Below, piece after piece: positions 1 to 12,550 of a DNA stretch of 64,000 nucleotides. The notes beneath the pieces were generated by a model that made no database searches, was not told the DNA's origin, and saw only the letters and a program-made list of their open reading frames with translations. The number at the start of each line of letters is the position of its first letter. The stretch's first letter is position 1. The stretch lies in the NCBI RefSeq assembly GCF_028858725.1, contig NC_084781.1:3356513-3420512 (forward strand), in the 5' to 3' direction. Source of the DNA: Colius striatus. Lineage: Eukaryota; Chordata; Aves; Coliiformes; Coliidae. Both the position numbers and the translations under genes were made by a program.

Positions 1-3000
1 TCTCAAACGGAGCATCCCTGGCAGGGACTCGCTGGGGGCTCAGGATGGCCCCTGAGGACACATGAGATCATCCCCTTGAGGGATCAGTTTCCTCACTCCG
101 TGCCAAGTTGCACCCCCAAAACCAAACTGTGTGTTGCATGAAAGGGGGAAGCATGCAGAGCCCAACCTGCCAGGAGGACCAGCCCTGACCCTCCAGCCCC
201 AGTCCTCCCCCCACGCTGCTCCCTGCCCCACGGCAGGTGGGTGAATGCTCACCTCCCACCAAACAACTGCCTGTATCAGCCCTCCAAGCTGCACATGAGC
301 TGTGGCCTTTCTACAGGTCCCCTCCAGCTGCTGCCCAGATGCCACAGCAAAGAGCTCAAGGAAACAGCAATGCCAGGGCTGGTGGCTCAGCCCCAATGGA
401 GGCTCCTGGCTCAAGCACGCTGTGCCCCCAAGCCCTGGGCATCACTACAACAGCCCAAAACCTTTCCTGGCTCAGGAGGGACCTGAGGGCTGAGGAGATG
501 AAGGTGACACTGCAGTCATGGGGTAGGAAATCCCCAGCCACAGATCACGAATCAGGTCCAGGGACCCCTCCAGGTCACCCTTTTACAGCTCTCAAGGGGC
601 ACACAGTCACTCCAGGGAGAGGTGGCAACCCTCTCCACGGCTCTGCACCACACCTGCAGCTCCCAAGACGGTCCCCTTCAACCCAGACCGGTGCAAACTA
701 GAGAGAGCCGAGTTGGCTCGTTCTCAGCTCACTGCTGAAAGCCCTGCAAGGAGCCAGCCTTGCCCGGGAGCAGCGCGGCGGCTGCCGGCAGCGCTTCCCT
801 GCAGCTGGGCTTGGCCCTGAGTCGGCTTCCCCCTCGCTCCCCTCCCCTCCCCAGGCAGCAATCAGCCCTGCATTCACAGGGCTGCCGGGGAGGATGATTA
901 GGCAGCGAGTCAGACCACTTTAGGGACAAATGTGCAATCAGTCCCCGGGGAGGGGAAGCACAGGCTTTGCTCCCCTGGAACGGCGGCACAGCCCCAGGGG
1001 ATGTCCCGGAGCGGGGTGGGAGCGTGGGCAGCACCCTGCTTTGCTGACTCTCCCCCACCCCCAAAAGCAAAACCCCTTGGATGCTCACCCACTCCACCAT
1101 CATCATCCTCCTGACTCACTGTCTCCCAGCTTGGGCAGGAGGACCACGAAAAGCTCCCCCCACATCTACCCCTCATCATCCTGGGAGTGGAGCAGCGGGA
1201 GAGCCTCAGCTGCAGCCCGTTTTCCCCCATCAGACAGCAGCAGAATAACTTTTGAGTACCACGAGCACGAGCAGCTTGTGACTGGCTTGTGCCCCAACCT
1301 TGCTGCAACAGCATCCCCAGTAACAACCCAGGCAGCACGACAGCCACGCTCCGACCCACCACATTCAGGGAGAGCCCCCTCCACTGTTGCCCTGGCTCTG
1401 ATTCCTATGGATTTCATGCTGTGGATACAGATCATTTCCCTCTCTGTCTCGGGCACTGCTGTGTCGCTGCTGCCACACACTGACATTTCTTTCCCCGGAT
1501 GCCACTTATTTATAGCATGCCTGACCTTTTCCCCAAGTTTACATCCTCCTTTCCCTTCCCTTCCACCCACCCAGCCCTAAAAACCACCCCCAGCTTTCTC
1601 CCAAGCCCAGCTGTGTGCAGATATCCCCCAAGGCTCGGATGGGATGCCGTTCTCCAGCATCCTCACAGACAACATGTGAGGGCAGAGTCGGGGGTGAGCA
1701 GAAAGGCTATTTTACCACAGCCCCCTGTGAAGGCAGAGCTGGTTCAATGTGGCTGGGACTTGCCAGCAAGTTGCAGAGAGACTGGGAGGGCAAGGGAAAG
1801 CCAGGAAAGCTTCTGCACTTCGCCTTGGGGAGGTTTGATGCTGTTTCATCAGGCTGCAAGGAATATTTTTTCCTGTTTCCCCCCACCTGTAGCAAGACCT
1901 GACTCCCTCCTGGATCCCCCATCACTTGCTCTTTGGGGAGTGCAGGGGGTTCCCTCTTTGCAGACACTTCTCAGCACTCGATGTGAGGAAAATCGTTTCC
2001 TGGGGCTGGAAGTGCTGGAAGTGGTGAAAGAGAGAGAAAGCACATTAGGAAACTGCCTGGCATCAGGAGCCAGCCCTTAGCAGTGGAAACCCCCTTGCTC
2101 CTGGCAGTCTAGGCAGGGGGAGGGGATGCCAAAGTGAAGCAGGAGCCTGCCCATCACCCTCCTCACTGTCCATCCCTCCCTTCCTCCCTCCCCAGGCAGT
2201 GGGCTCCAGTGGCTGTCCCAGCTCCCTGACCCCATAGCCTCCAGCCCCCCAACACCTCTCCTGCTCTAATTACTCCTCTGACACCCAGTGCCGGGCCCTC
2301 CAACCAAATTAGCATCGATTCTTTGCTCCAGCCCAATCGATGCCATTGATTGAGGCATCAGAAAGACAAACCCTGGCTTCCCACCCGGGGAAGGCGGCGG
2401 CAGCCTGGGGGAGGTGGGGGATGCCAGCACGGATGGGGAGACATGGGATGCACAGGGCTGCCTTCCCTTCATGCTCTCCATCCCATATGCACAGGGCAAA
2501 CCTTACCCTTTGAGGACCTGAAAGCACCAGCTCACTTGTTCTCTGGCCTCTGGGTACAAGATAACCAGCCTCAAGGATCAAGCTGCTGGATCACGCAGCC
2601 CCTGTCAGCCAGAAATCCCCAGCACTGAAGGATTTCCCTCCCAAAATCTCCTCCCCCTCTGCCCAGCTCCAGCTCCCATCTGTGAGGGAGAGGATTTTCT
2701 CTTGACCTGCTGAATCAGCAAACGCAGCCTGTAACCAGGGCTGAGTCCCAGTCACCTGAATTAAGCAGCAGTGATATGTAATAGCTCAGGCAGCTGATGA
2801 ACCAGCTAATCTGGGAATGGGTAGAGCTCACCTGGGGAAGCAGTCAGCCCTACATGGGATGGGGAGGATCTGTCCTCTTCCAGAGGAAGAACCAAACCCC
2901 AGCCTGGGGCTGTGCTCCCCAGCAGCACCAGGCAAGGCTGCAGCAGGGAATAATTGAATCAGAGCCCCAACAAGGGATCCTTGGCTGAACCTTCCCCCAG

Positions 3001-4424
3001 CCCAGCATTACACAGATGGGAACTGGGGGGGGTGGTGCTGCCCCTGAGCCCCCTCCTCCCAGCAGCAGATAATAGACCCCCACATGAGGAAATTACAAGG
3101 AATTTGCAGCCATCCCATCTAATCCATGGGGGAGACATCTGAATCCTACAAGGAGCATTTGGCTTGTGGGTATGGAAGAGCTTAGAGACATGCAGAGGCA
3201 TTAAAAACACTCATGGGGATTAATGTGGGAGCTGGGAAGGGAGAGCACAGCTGGAGACCATGGGTGGCTGTGGGAGAAGATGGCTGGGGCTACACGAGGG
3301 CTGTGGTTACATAGGCTTTAGGCAACACAGCAATGGCCCTGATTCAGCCTCAGAGCCCGAGGTGGGAACCCATGGGATGCTGTAGGCCAGGTAGGGTTTG
3401 ACCATGGTGTGCAGAAGTGAGGTGTCACAGGGTTTCAGGCTCTAACACCGAGCCTCTGCCCAAACCTGCAGCCAGGTATAAGCATCCCTGCCTCAAGGCA
3501 GGGCAGAGGGAGCCCCGAGCATCCCTCCAAGCCAGGTCCCTGCCCGTGGGGTCTTCCAAGGATACACTTTGGCAACGTTGCTCATCATTTGGGATTTATT
3601 CTGATCATCTCTAATCCTCTGCCCTTGATTGCCGAGGCTCCCAATCTCATTAGCTGGACAACGCTGGCTCGTTATTTATGGGGGGGGTGAGGGGTGTTTA
3701 GTATGTATATTAATCCCATCTCGATAATCTGCCATTTATTGATTCTTATTTTTAACCCCGCGTTTTATTAAGATGAGCCGAGGCAGGTCCCTGCTTGCAG
3801 CAGCAGCCCCAGCAAACCCTCTGCAGTGCCCCAAATGCTCCCCCCAAAAGCTGCTTGACCCCAACCCGCTGCTACCTGTGAGCATCACAGGGGGCACTGA
3901 GATGCTGACATAGCCCGCAGCACCCACCCCCTGCTGCTCTCCTTTAAACCCCTTATTATCCCTTTTCTTAATGATCAGAGAAGGCAGCAGCTTCCCTTCT
4001 GTGCTTTTGGGGATATCCAAGTGCCTGATGAGGAAGGAGCCATTAGCACCTCGTCAAAACAGCTTCTCAAAAGGCAGCTTTGACAAAACTGTCACAGGAG
4101 AAGGAGGGGGGAGCCCAGCGCACCACTATGTCATCTTGACAGCTTGTATTAAGGCAACTTCAAGCACCTCTGGGAAATTACCTCCCCATTCAACAGAATC
4201 CTGACAGCCAGTGTGGTGCCCGAGGTGCAAAGCCACTCCCGGGCAGGATTTGGCCATGCTGGGGCAAACCAGGAGGGGAGGGTGCTAGTTGCAGATATTC
4301 ATGTACAGAGACCAAAGCCCCCTGCCTCAGTTTCCCCAAGCAAAAAAAATCCTCTTGGATTTGAGAGTAAACTGCACCCAGGTCTGGGGTCCCCAGCTCA
4401 AAAGAGCCAGAGAGCTTCTAGAGA
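1..4424. other. Non-coding DNA upstream of JAM3
   Basis: No exon with convincing splice sites and a recognisable protein was found on either strand. It is GC-rich with many short chance ORFs. AT-rich islands at about 2260-2360 (two ATCGAT words, TGATTGA) and 3560-3785 stand out. Confidence 0.6.
3560..3785. promoter_or_regulatory. AT-rich island, candidate conserved non-coding element
   Basis: Within GC-rich surroundings there is a low-GC unique stretch with several homeobox-type words (TAATCC, CATTAGC, TTTATTG, TAATCCCATC) and no coding frame. This is typical of vertebrate developmental enhancers. Conservation was not tested. Confidence 0.3.
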
Positions 4425-4762
4425 GAGTCCAACTGTCAAGGTGATGGGGCTATGTGATCTGAGGCTGTTTAGCCTGGAGAAGACTGAGGAGGGCTCTCAT
4501 TAATATTTATAAGTACCTAACGGGTGACTGTCAGAAGGATGAGGTGACACTTCCTTCTGTAGTGTCCAGAAAACCCCTTTGGTGCTGAGGTGAGGGAGCC
4601 CTGGCCCAGGCTGCTCAGGGAGGGTGTGGAGGCTCCATCCCTGAGGTTCCCAAACCCACCTGGACACGTTCCTGCGTCCCCTGATCGAGGGGAACCTGTT
4701 TTAGCAAGGTTTGGGCTGGATAAGCTCTAGAGGTCCCTTCCAATCCCCACCATCCTATGATT
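4425..4762 (+). mobile_element. CR1 LINE, 3'-end fragment
   Basis: The sense strand reads as the CR1 ORF2 end (LRLFSLEKTEE-like). The CR1 3' region follows (GGTGCTGAGGTGAGGGAGCC, then the GGGCTGGATAAGCTCTAGAG-type tail), ending CCATCCTATGATTC. It is 5'-truncated, with a small internal deletion compared with the copy at 7.8 kb. Confidence 0.9.
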
Positions 4763-7700
4763 CAAACACAACAGCAAAGGCTGCTGCTGTTGCTGCAATC
4801 TGGATGCTCAGAGGGGAGTTTCCTCCAGCCCCAAGCTCCTAACTCCCAGGAATAAGCCACCTCTTTGCTGCAGCTGGGAGTTAATGGCTGTTTACCTGCC
4901 TCCTCTCCAGACCTTTGGCAAAAAGCAAAATGCCAACAACTTTGGGAACAGCTCCTGTTTAGCTCAGCAGGATGGCTATTGTTCCTGTATTGCAAATGCA
5001 TGTATCACACAGAAACATTGTGAGTGAAAACAAACTGCTCCCCCCAGTCCCACTGCAGCCTCACCTCACAGCTGGAGGCACGTCAAGATGGGCTTTTCCA
5101 GGGTGAAACCACCTCCAAAGGCTCCTCAAATTATGGAGTGGCAGAAAACCACCTACCACATCCCATCCCAGCCTCTTAATAAACCCATCCCAATCAAACT
5201 GCTCTGGCCACATTTGGGCTCAAAGCAACACATTTCTTTGCATGAGGTAAGAGAAAACTTGATGGAGCAGAGCCAGGATTGCACCAGCTCCATCAAGTGC
5301 CTCAAGAAGCTCCTGGGGACAAAACCAACACAGAGGCACTGATCCAAGGGAGAAGTGTGGGGATGGGGAGGGCAGCTCAGGGGCCTTGCTGTGTTTTTAG
5401 CTTCTGGTTTTATTTAAGAGGCAACAGTTTAATAAGGAGGTTATTTTAATTGGAACCCCAAAGGAAAACACAAGGGGAACAAAGACATAAAAGTACTGAT
5501 GTTTGTAAAGGTTCTGTGGCACCTGACCAAATGGAGTGTTTTAATTACCCATCAAAGTCAGTGTCATTCAAAAATCACTAACTAACCTGCAGGCATTTGC
5601 CTTGAACAGCAGCTGACACCAGCTTGGCAAAACAATCTTGGACCCCTCATTTGCAGTGGCACCAAAGAAGATTGAGAGACTCTGAGATAGGCCACAAGAA
5701 CAGGGGGGTACAGAGAGAGACAGGCACACATTGGCGTGGAGAGGTGATGGGGAAAAGCAGCTCCTTAAAGCAAATGAATTGCTCAAGAGAAGTGATGCCA
5801 ACCTCCTGTCTTAACCCCCAGTGCTGAGGAAGGCAGGAGGAGAGACACTGCTTGGGAAACAGATGGATATTTTAATGCAGTGCCTGGTGGGATGGTTTCC
5901 ATCAAGCTGCAATGCTGCCTGTGCCAGCACTGAGAGAGGGCTGGTGGAAATTTACCCCAAAATGGTTACCACAAAGGGAAGCTGCCTCACCTGTGCTCAG
6001 CACTGCAGAGGCCACACCTTGAGTGCTGTGTTCAGGTTCAGTCTCCTCACTCCAAGAAAGACACTGAGGGACTGGAGCATGTCCAGAGATGGGCAGCAAA
6101 GCTGGGGAAGGGGCTGGAGCACAGGTGTGGGAGGAAGATGAGAGAGCTGGGGCTGTTCAGCCTGGAGAAGAGGAGGCTGAGGGGAGACAGGAGCACTCTG
6201 CAACTCGCTGACAGGAGGCTGCAGTGAGCTGGGGGTTGGTCTCTTCTTCTGAGTGACATGACAAGAGGAAACAGGCTCCAGTTGCCCCAGGGGAGGTTGA
6301 GGTTGGAGCTGAGGCTGTTTCCCTGAGAGGGGTGTCAGCCCTGTGCCAGGCTGCCCAGGGAGCTGGGGCAGTGCCCAGCCCTGGAGGGCTTGGCAGGGGG
6401 AGGGGAGAGCTTGGGCTTGTTGATCTTAAAGGTCCAAACAATTCCATGGTGGATTAAGAGTTGCTTCATTCCCTCATCAGCTTCTCTCAATGGGTGGGTG
6501 TTTAGAAGACCTGCCAGAGACCAGGAGATGTGGGGCAAACACTTGTCTGCAGCTCCCAGAGGTCCCTGACCAGGGAAACACACCCCTGGAGGTCCCAACT
6601 GCCGTCTGGGTCCAAAGAAGGAGGTTGTCATCCCCTCATCCCAAGGTAAAGAAAGCTCTTGGTACACATGAGATGCACCTCAAAGCCAGACACTGACAGC
6701 TCAGAATCTGGAGAAGAGCTAAGGAGCAGTCAGCAAAATACCAGAGAACTATAAACACTGAGGCATGTGCATCAAGATACCAACCATCTGGGCACATACA
6801 CTGAGCAAAAAGCCACTTTCCTGTGCTGTTCCAGACACCTCAGTTCCCTCACTGATGGTGTCAGGCATCAGATCCCCAGGGCTGGATCTCTTTTAGGGCT
6901 AGAGACACCCAGGAGCTTCTCATCCTTCCTTCCCCTCAGTACCTGAGTGACGTGCAGCCATCAGCAGCGGCTGTGTGACTGACAGCTCCCTGCCTGCTGC
7001 TTCCCAACATCTCCCCAGCAATTACCTCCACCAAAAAACAAAGTGATTAAGGAACATCTTTGTCTGGAAGGGATTAGAATGGCACTCATTAAAAAAAAAG
7101 AGGAAATTGGCACCCAGAAGTATGTATATTGCAAAACAAAATGTGTTGCTTTTTAATATGTTTTTATAACCCAAACAAATTTGTTTCTCACATTCCCAGG
7201 CTGGAAAAAGGAGTCGGCCGACACTTTAGGATTGCAGTTTGCAGTCAGCTCCGCCAAGGAATCTGTTGCAAAGCTGTCGCAGCAATGAAATGCCTTTTCC
7301 CTCCTGTGCTGCAGCTTTGGTCAGTGCTCCAGGGCTGCTGGGGAGCAGCAGCTGCACGTAGCAGCGTCAGCCACAAGGCTTTGTGAGGATGGCACAGCCT
7401 CTGTGGGACCATCACCCCATCCTCCAGCCCTGCTCCAGGCTTGTTGTTCCAAGGGCTGCCCTGCCATGCTTCCAGAAGCTGATTTCCCCATCCCTGTTAT
7501 TCCTCCACCCGCACTTGCATTTCCCTCTCACCACCCAGGCTCAACTCCTCACCAGCAAAAGGGGAGGAAAGAAGCAGAGCAGATGACTATATAGGGGGTT
7601 TTTTTTAAGTTTTCAGCTCCTTGCAGAGATGCAAAGGCGTTGGAATGTACAGACATCTCCCCAGCAGTGCTGCAAAGATGGGGGCATGCAGCACCAGCCA

Positions 7701-7797
7701 CAGCCAGAGCAGCCCTGTAACCTACAGCCAAGGCAGGATGGGCTGTGGGAAACCCCCTGTGGGGACCCACCAGCACCTTTCTGATCCCCACAGCCAG
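4763..7797. other. Non-coding DNA around the 6-kb CR1
   Basis: No gene is recognised. An AT-rich unique segment at about 7030-7190 (poly-A-like runs, TTTTTAATATG) and one at 5390-5560 are the only departures from GC-rich background outside the CR1. Confidence 0.6.
5915..6430 (+). mobile_element. CR1 LINE, 3'-end fragment (second tail type)
   Basis: It runs from a decayed ORF2 region (CAGAGATGGGCAGCAAAGCTG) through CTGTTCAGCCTGGAGAAGAG to a 3' tail containing CCAGGGGAGGTTGAGGTTGG and GCCAGGCTGCCCAGGGAGCT. The tail differs from the 4.4-kb and 7.8-kb copies and is shared with the copies at 15.3 and 19.1 kb. The 5' limit is approximate. Confidence 0.88.
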
Positions 7798-8195
7798 GCC
7801 TTGCAAAGGGCTACCAAGATGCTGAGAGGACTGGAATGTCTGTGATGAGGAAAGGCTGAGGGACCTGGGGCTGTTCAGCCTGGAGAAGACTGAGGGGAGA
7901 CCTCATCAACATTTAAAAGTACCTAAAGGGTGGGTGTCGAGAGGATGAGGCCAGTCTTTGTTCTGTGGTGGCCAGCATCAGGACACGGGGAGATGGACAC
8001 AAGCTGGAACACAAAAAGTTCCACTGGAACACAAGGAGAAACCCTTTTGGTGCTGAGGTGAGGGAGCCCTGGCCCAGGCTGCCCAGGGAGGGTGTGCAGG
8101 CTCCCTCTTGGGAGGTTTCCAAACCCACCTGGACATGTTCCTGTGCCCTCTGATCGAGGGAGTTGGGCTGGATGAGTCTGGTGTCCCATCAGACT
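7798..8195 (+). mobile_element. CR1 LINE, 3'-end fragment (first tail type)
   Basis: It contains CTGTTCAGCCTGGAGAAGAC, GGGGAGACCTCATCAACATT, CTGGAACACAAGGAGAAACC and GGTGCTGAGGTGAGGGAGCC, ending near GGGCTGGATGAG. It is 5'-truncated as usual for CR1, and the 3' limit is approximate. Confidence 0.9.
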
Positions 8196-11100
8196 GCAAG
8201 CCATGGCAGGGGTATGACCCTATATCCTTGGGCAGCTGGGAAAATCCCTCAAAACTGAGCATCCTTTGGGAAGAGGGGAAGGCAGAGCAATCCCCTCCCT
8301 GCAGCAGCACTGCCTGACACACCTTTCCTCCCCAAAATCCATTCCCAACACCTGCATTTTATCATCTGAACAGCAAGGCAGGGCATGAGATGCTACTCCC
8401 AGGGGACCAAGAGACTCCTGACTGGTTGCCTGAGGGTATCCAAAAGAGATTACACACCCATGCACTCCAGCCATCCCAGCCAAACCCCAAGGGAGGGGGG
8501 AAAACATGGAGCTCACTCAGCTTTGTGCTCAGAGAATGGCTGATTCACACTTTTCCCAGGCATCCCCGGGCAAAACCTTGGATGAGGACAAGCCTCAAAG
8601 CTGAGAGGGTGTCTTCCATGGTGCACCACGCTGGGCTTCCCTTTGGGAGGGATGTTGCCAGCCAAAAAAACTGGGTTTTTTCCCTTTTTTTTTAAGGTAA
8701 AAACACAAGAGAAGGCTTTGCTGCTTAAATTAAGGAAGGCTGAGCACCCCTGTGAGAAACCAGCCCGGCTCCAGCCACCCGCTGCTCCCCCCAGTTGCAG
8801 CTCCAGCCCCCAGAGCCTGCTTATTTTTAGGCAGCACTGAAAAAGTCAAGTCTATTTTAACAATATATACATATAATTTTTTTTGCACTTAATTTTAAAG
8901 TCCTTCAATGATGCAAAATGCCAGATGAAGAGTGATGCAGACTCAGAAAAAGAGCAGGAATCCGCCAACACCAGCCGGGTTAGAACGCGAAGGGGAGAGG
9001 TAAAAGTAGAATGGAGGCAGTAAAATAAATGTCCTGGAGAGGTGGAGGGAGTCAGGACAGTTTTTAGGGCACACTGAGTGAGGAGAAAGTGCTGACTGGG
9101 GTTAAGCCATGAGAGCAGGACGTGGCACAAGGCTCCTTCCATCACACTTTGAGGTAGATGGGTGGGAGCAGGGAGCTGAGGCAGAGCATCCAGAATTTCA
9201 ACCCCCTTTGGCAGAGCTCAAAGGAGAAGAGAATTCCTACTGAGAACAGGAAGAGGAAAGGGGCTGGAGCTTGCTGTGGGGCATAGCCATGACCCACCAG
9301 AAACCCCTCAGGGAAGGCTCCCTGCAGCCTGCACACATGCACACAGGTCAGCTCCAGGGACAGCCCATGTTCTTTGCTCCACAGCCCACGTTTCAGGTTG
9401 GGGTAACACAGCCCCTTCCTCATCACCCCATCAAACAAAGCCCCCTCCAACATCCCAAGGCTGCACCTGAAGCCACACAGGCAGAGTTGAACAGTAGCAT
9501 CCATGCTTTATTAATTTGCAAGGGCAGAGGCAATTAACAGCACTTTGCCTGGAAAACTCCTAATTGGTTTTCTGCTGAATCTCCTGCAGACACGGGTCTC
9601 TGCTTGGGTAACTCTTCACAGGAGCAGCACTGTGAGGGGATTAGAGCAGTGGGCCACACAGATGCCAGTGGGTATTTGTGGCTGCTGGGAGATAAGTAGC
9701 CAAGTGACATGGGTGATGCTGAGCCGTCGCCATACCCAGGGCACGAGAATGGCTCTGAAATACTGGGTGTGATGGATGCTGTGCAGGACTGACAGTGGCT
9801 GCAGAGCTACCCAGAATGGGCTCTAAAATAGATGGGGTTCCCTCCCTGCCCAGGCTTAGCTCATCAGTGAGAGAGCAGCACTGCATGGCACGTGGAATTT
9901 TGTGGGTAAGACGCAGTTTGAATCACTTTGTAGGGGCCTGTGAGTGCCTCAGGAGGAGCAGTAGTAGGGATGAGCCAAGGATGGTGAGTAAGGACCCCCC
10001 TTATGGATGCTGTGGTAGGGTGCAGGGACTTGAGTCACCCAAATTCACCCCTTCTCAGTAAAAGCATCATGGCTGTAATCCAGGGAGCCACAGCCAGGCA
10101 TCCAGACCTAGAGCCTGCGTCTGGAACGGGGCACCTGGGAACAATTTCTCTCCATACAGAGCAACACAGTCACATTTTCCTGCCCATAAACAAAGCCATG
10201 AGTGAAGAGGACTAACCTAACACAACTGAGCAGCCACTCCATTCCCAGAGACCCTGGAGCTCAGGGCAGACCCAAACCATTTCACCCTACCCCCGATGCT
10301 GAAGATAACTGAGTGCTGCTGGGGGAAGAGTCCACTCTGCCAACTCCTCCCACCCCAAAGCACTCACCAACGCCTGTTTCCCAGGGAAAGGAATAGCCTC
10401 TTGCAACCAGCACCCCCCAAACACAGCCAGCACCCCCCAAACACAGCCAGCACCCACCCCATCACACAGCCAGGTACCTGTTGGTACCTGGCCAGGAGAG
10501 CTGCAGGGTCCTCGAGCTGGGCAGGAACCAGGGCAGAGCAGTTGAGGGGCTCTAAGCAGCCCCACTCTCCATTTAAAGCCCCATTGCCCCATAGCTGTGG
10601 CACAGCTTTGGGAGGCTCCAGGTGCTCCATTCAGGGCTGTTGTCTCTCCTGCATCCTTCCCCAACCACATCCCATCCTGCTGGCACGTTTCCCCTCAGGA
10701 ATGCTGTCCTCCTTCATCCTCCTCATCCATGGCAACTTCCATGGTCCCAACCCAGGCCAGTGATGTGCTGCCCCACTTAAAATCCCCTTCCCCACTTGAA
10801 CCCACCTTGATTATCTCCCTCCACTAAGCAGTAGACTCTGTGGATGCAAATCCACTGGCAGCTCATCGCTGCCTCCCCTCTCCAGAGCCCTGCCATCCAT
10901 CCCAGCAGCAGCTGCCTCACTCTCTAAGCCAGGAGCAAACCTTGGGGGAAGGGATGTGTGATGTTTGAACCAAAAAATCCCACATGGCCTGATGTCCATA
11001 CCCACCATGCTGGGGCAAAGCCCATGGCCCCAGTCGTGCTCTGAGCACAGCCAGGCACAGGGCAGGGATGTGGGCTTGGGGACATCCTTTGTGGAGACAC

Positions 11101-11639
11101 CTGAGATGTGTGGGGCAGGACGCTGCACTGCAGACCACCAGCATCACTGAACTCCCTCTTCTCTGGCTCATGCTCGCTGGGAAAGTACATGGAAAAGCAG
11201 AAAGCCAGAGCCTCATGCTCACTGTCCCCCCCTTAAAAACTGCCTGCCACCCCGGGGCCAGTCCTGTGGAGTGGGGGCCACGACCCCTGGCACCCCAGCC
11301 CTCCTGCCTCTCCCTCTTGCGTTATTCACCTCCTGTTAGCCCCGGTGGAGACCGAACCGAAAGCACCAGCATCCCCTCTGCCCCAGCATCCCTCCCCGGA
11401 TGGTGTCCCCTGGGATAGGGGGAGAAAAAGCAGGTCGGAGAGGGGAGGTGGGCTGTCAGCACTCCATGGGAAAAATGAGCCCTCCCTTCCTCATCCACCA
11501 TCCCTCCTCCTCCTCCTCCCCGGTCCCGCAGGCTGATGCGTGAATAGAGCCGGTTGCCGGCGGGGCTGAGTAACGTGCTGAGCCGCTTCTCCCCGGCACT
11601 CAGGGAGTGAGTAATCGCGCTTTTGTGTCCCTCCCCTGC
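8196..11639. other. Non-coding DNA
   Basis: No exon or interspersed element is recognised. It has T/A runs at 8670-8700 and 8850-8890 and a short 21-bp tandem at 10410. The open frames here lack splice structure and homology. Confidence 0.6.
10410..10455. repeat. 21-bp tandem repeat, about 2.3 copies
   Basis: CAGCACCCCCCAAACACAGC repeats twice, followed by a partial third copy. Confidence 0.8.
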
Positions 11640-11820
11640 CACCGCCACCACCGCAGCTCCCTGCCCCGCACGGGACACGATGCTCCTGCCACCGCCGCAG
11701 CCCCCTGCCCCGCACGGGACACGATGCCACCACCGCAGCACCCTGCCCCGCACGGGACGCGGTGTTCCTGTCACCACCGCAGCCCCCTGCCCCGCACGGG
11801 ACGCGGGGCTCACACCGCGG
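11640..11820. repeat. GC-rich minisatellite, 44/38-bp units
   Basis: CTGCCCCGCACGGGAC recurs, with CACGGG at 11669, 11713, 11751 and 11795 (spacings 44, 38, 44), separated by CACCGCAG-type linkers. It is CpG-dense. It lies just upstream of the CCCT array. Confidence 0.85.
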
Positions 11821-12134
11821 CGGTGACACCTCTGGCCACATCTGGGTGACACCTCAGTGGATGGAGGGACACCCCAGGCTCCCCTCGCCGACCCCGCGGA
11901 GCATCAGGAGAAACCCTTTCCCGGCTGGGTGCCATGGAAACGCGGCTTCTCTGGAAAAAAAGAAAGAAGGTGCTCTGCTTGCACCTGCTTTTAACTCCTT
12001 CTCGCCGGAGGTGTGAAGGGTTTGAGCCCAGATGCGACGCGTTCCTCGCAGCACCCCCGGGGCAGGGGGATCCTGCTGCTCTGTCTCACCTCGGGCTGGG
12101 CGGGGACAAGAGCTGCGGGACGCTGGAGCAGCCG

Positions 12135-12550
12135 CATCCCTCCCTCCCTCCATCCCTCCCTCCATCCCTCCCTCCATCTCTCCCTCTATCCCTCCCTCCA
12201 TCCCTCCATCCCTCCCTCCATCCCTCCCTCCCTCCATCCCTCCATCCCTCCCTCCATCTCTCCCTCTATCCCTCCCTCCATCCCTCCATCCCTCCCTCCA
12301 TCCCTCCCTCCCTCCATCCCTCCATCCCTCCCTCCATCTCTCCCTCTATCCCTCCCTCCATCCCTCCATCCCTCCCTCCATCCCTCCCTCCCTCCATCCC
12401 TCCATCCCTCCCTCCATCTCTCCCTCTATCCCTCCCTCCATCCCTCCATCCCTCCCTCCATCCCTCCCTCCCTCCATCCCTCCATCCCTCCATCCCTCCC
12501 TCCATCCCTCCCTCCATCCCTCCATCCCTCCCTCCCTCCATCCCTCCCTT
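12135..12550. repeat. CCCT/CCAT tetranucleotide array with 80-bp higher-order unit
   Basis: A pure-pyrimidine-plus-A array of TCCC and TCCA words. The variant block CCTCCATCTCTCCCTCTATC recurs at 12171, 12251, 12331 and 12411, an exact 80-bp period, so the array grew by duplication of an 80-bp unit. The lack of stop codons in several frames creates long but meaningless Ser/Leu/Pro ORFs. Confidence 0.95.
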
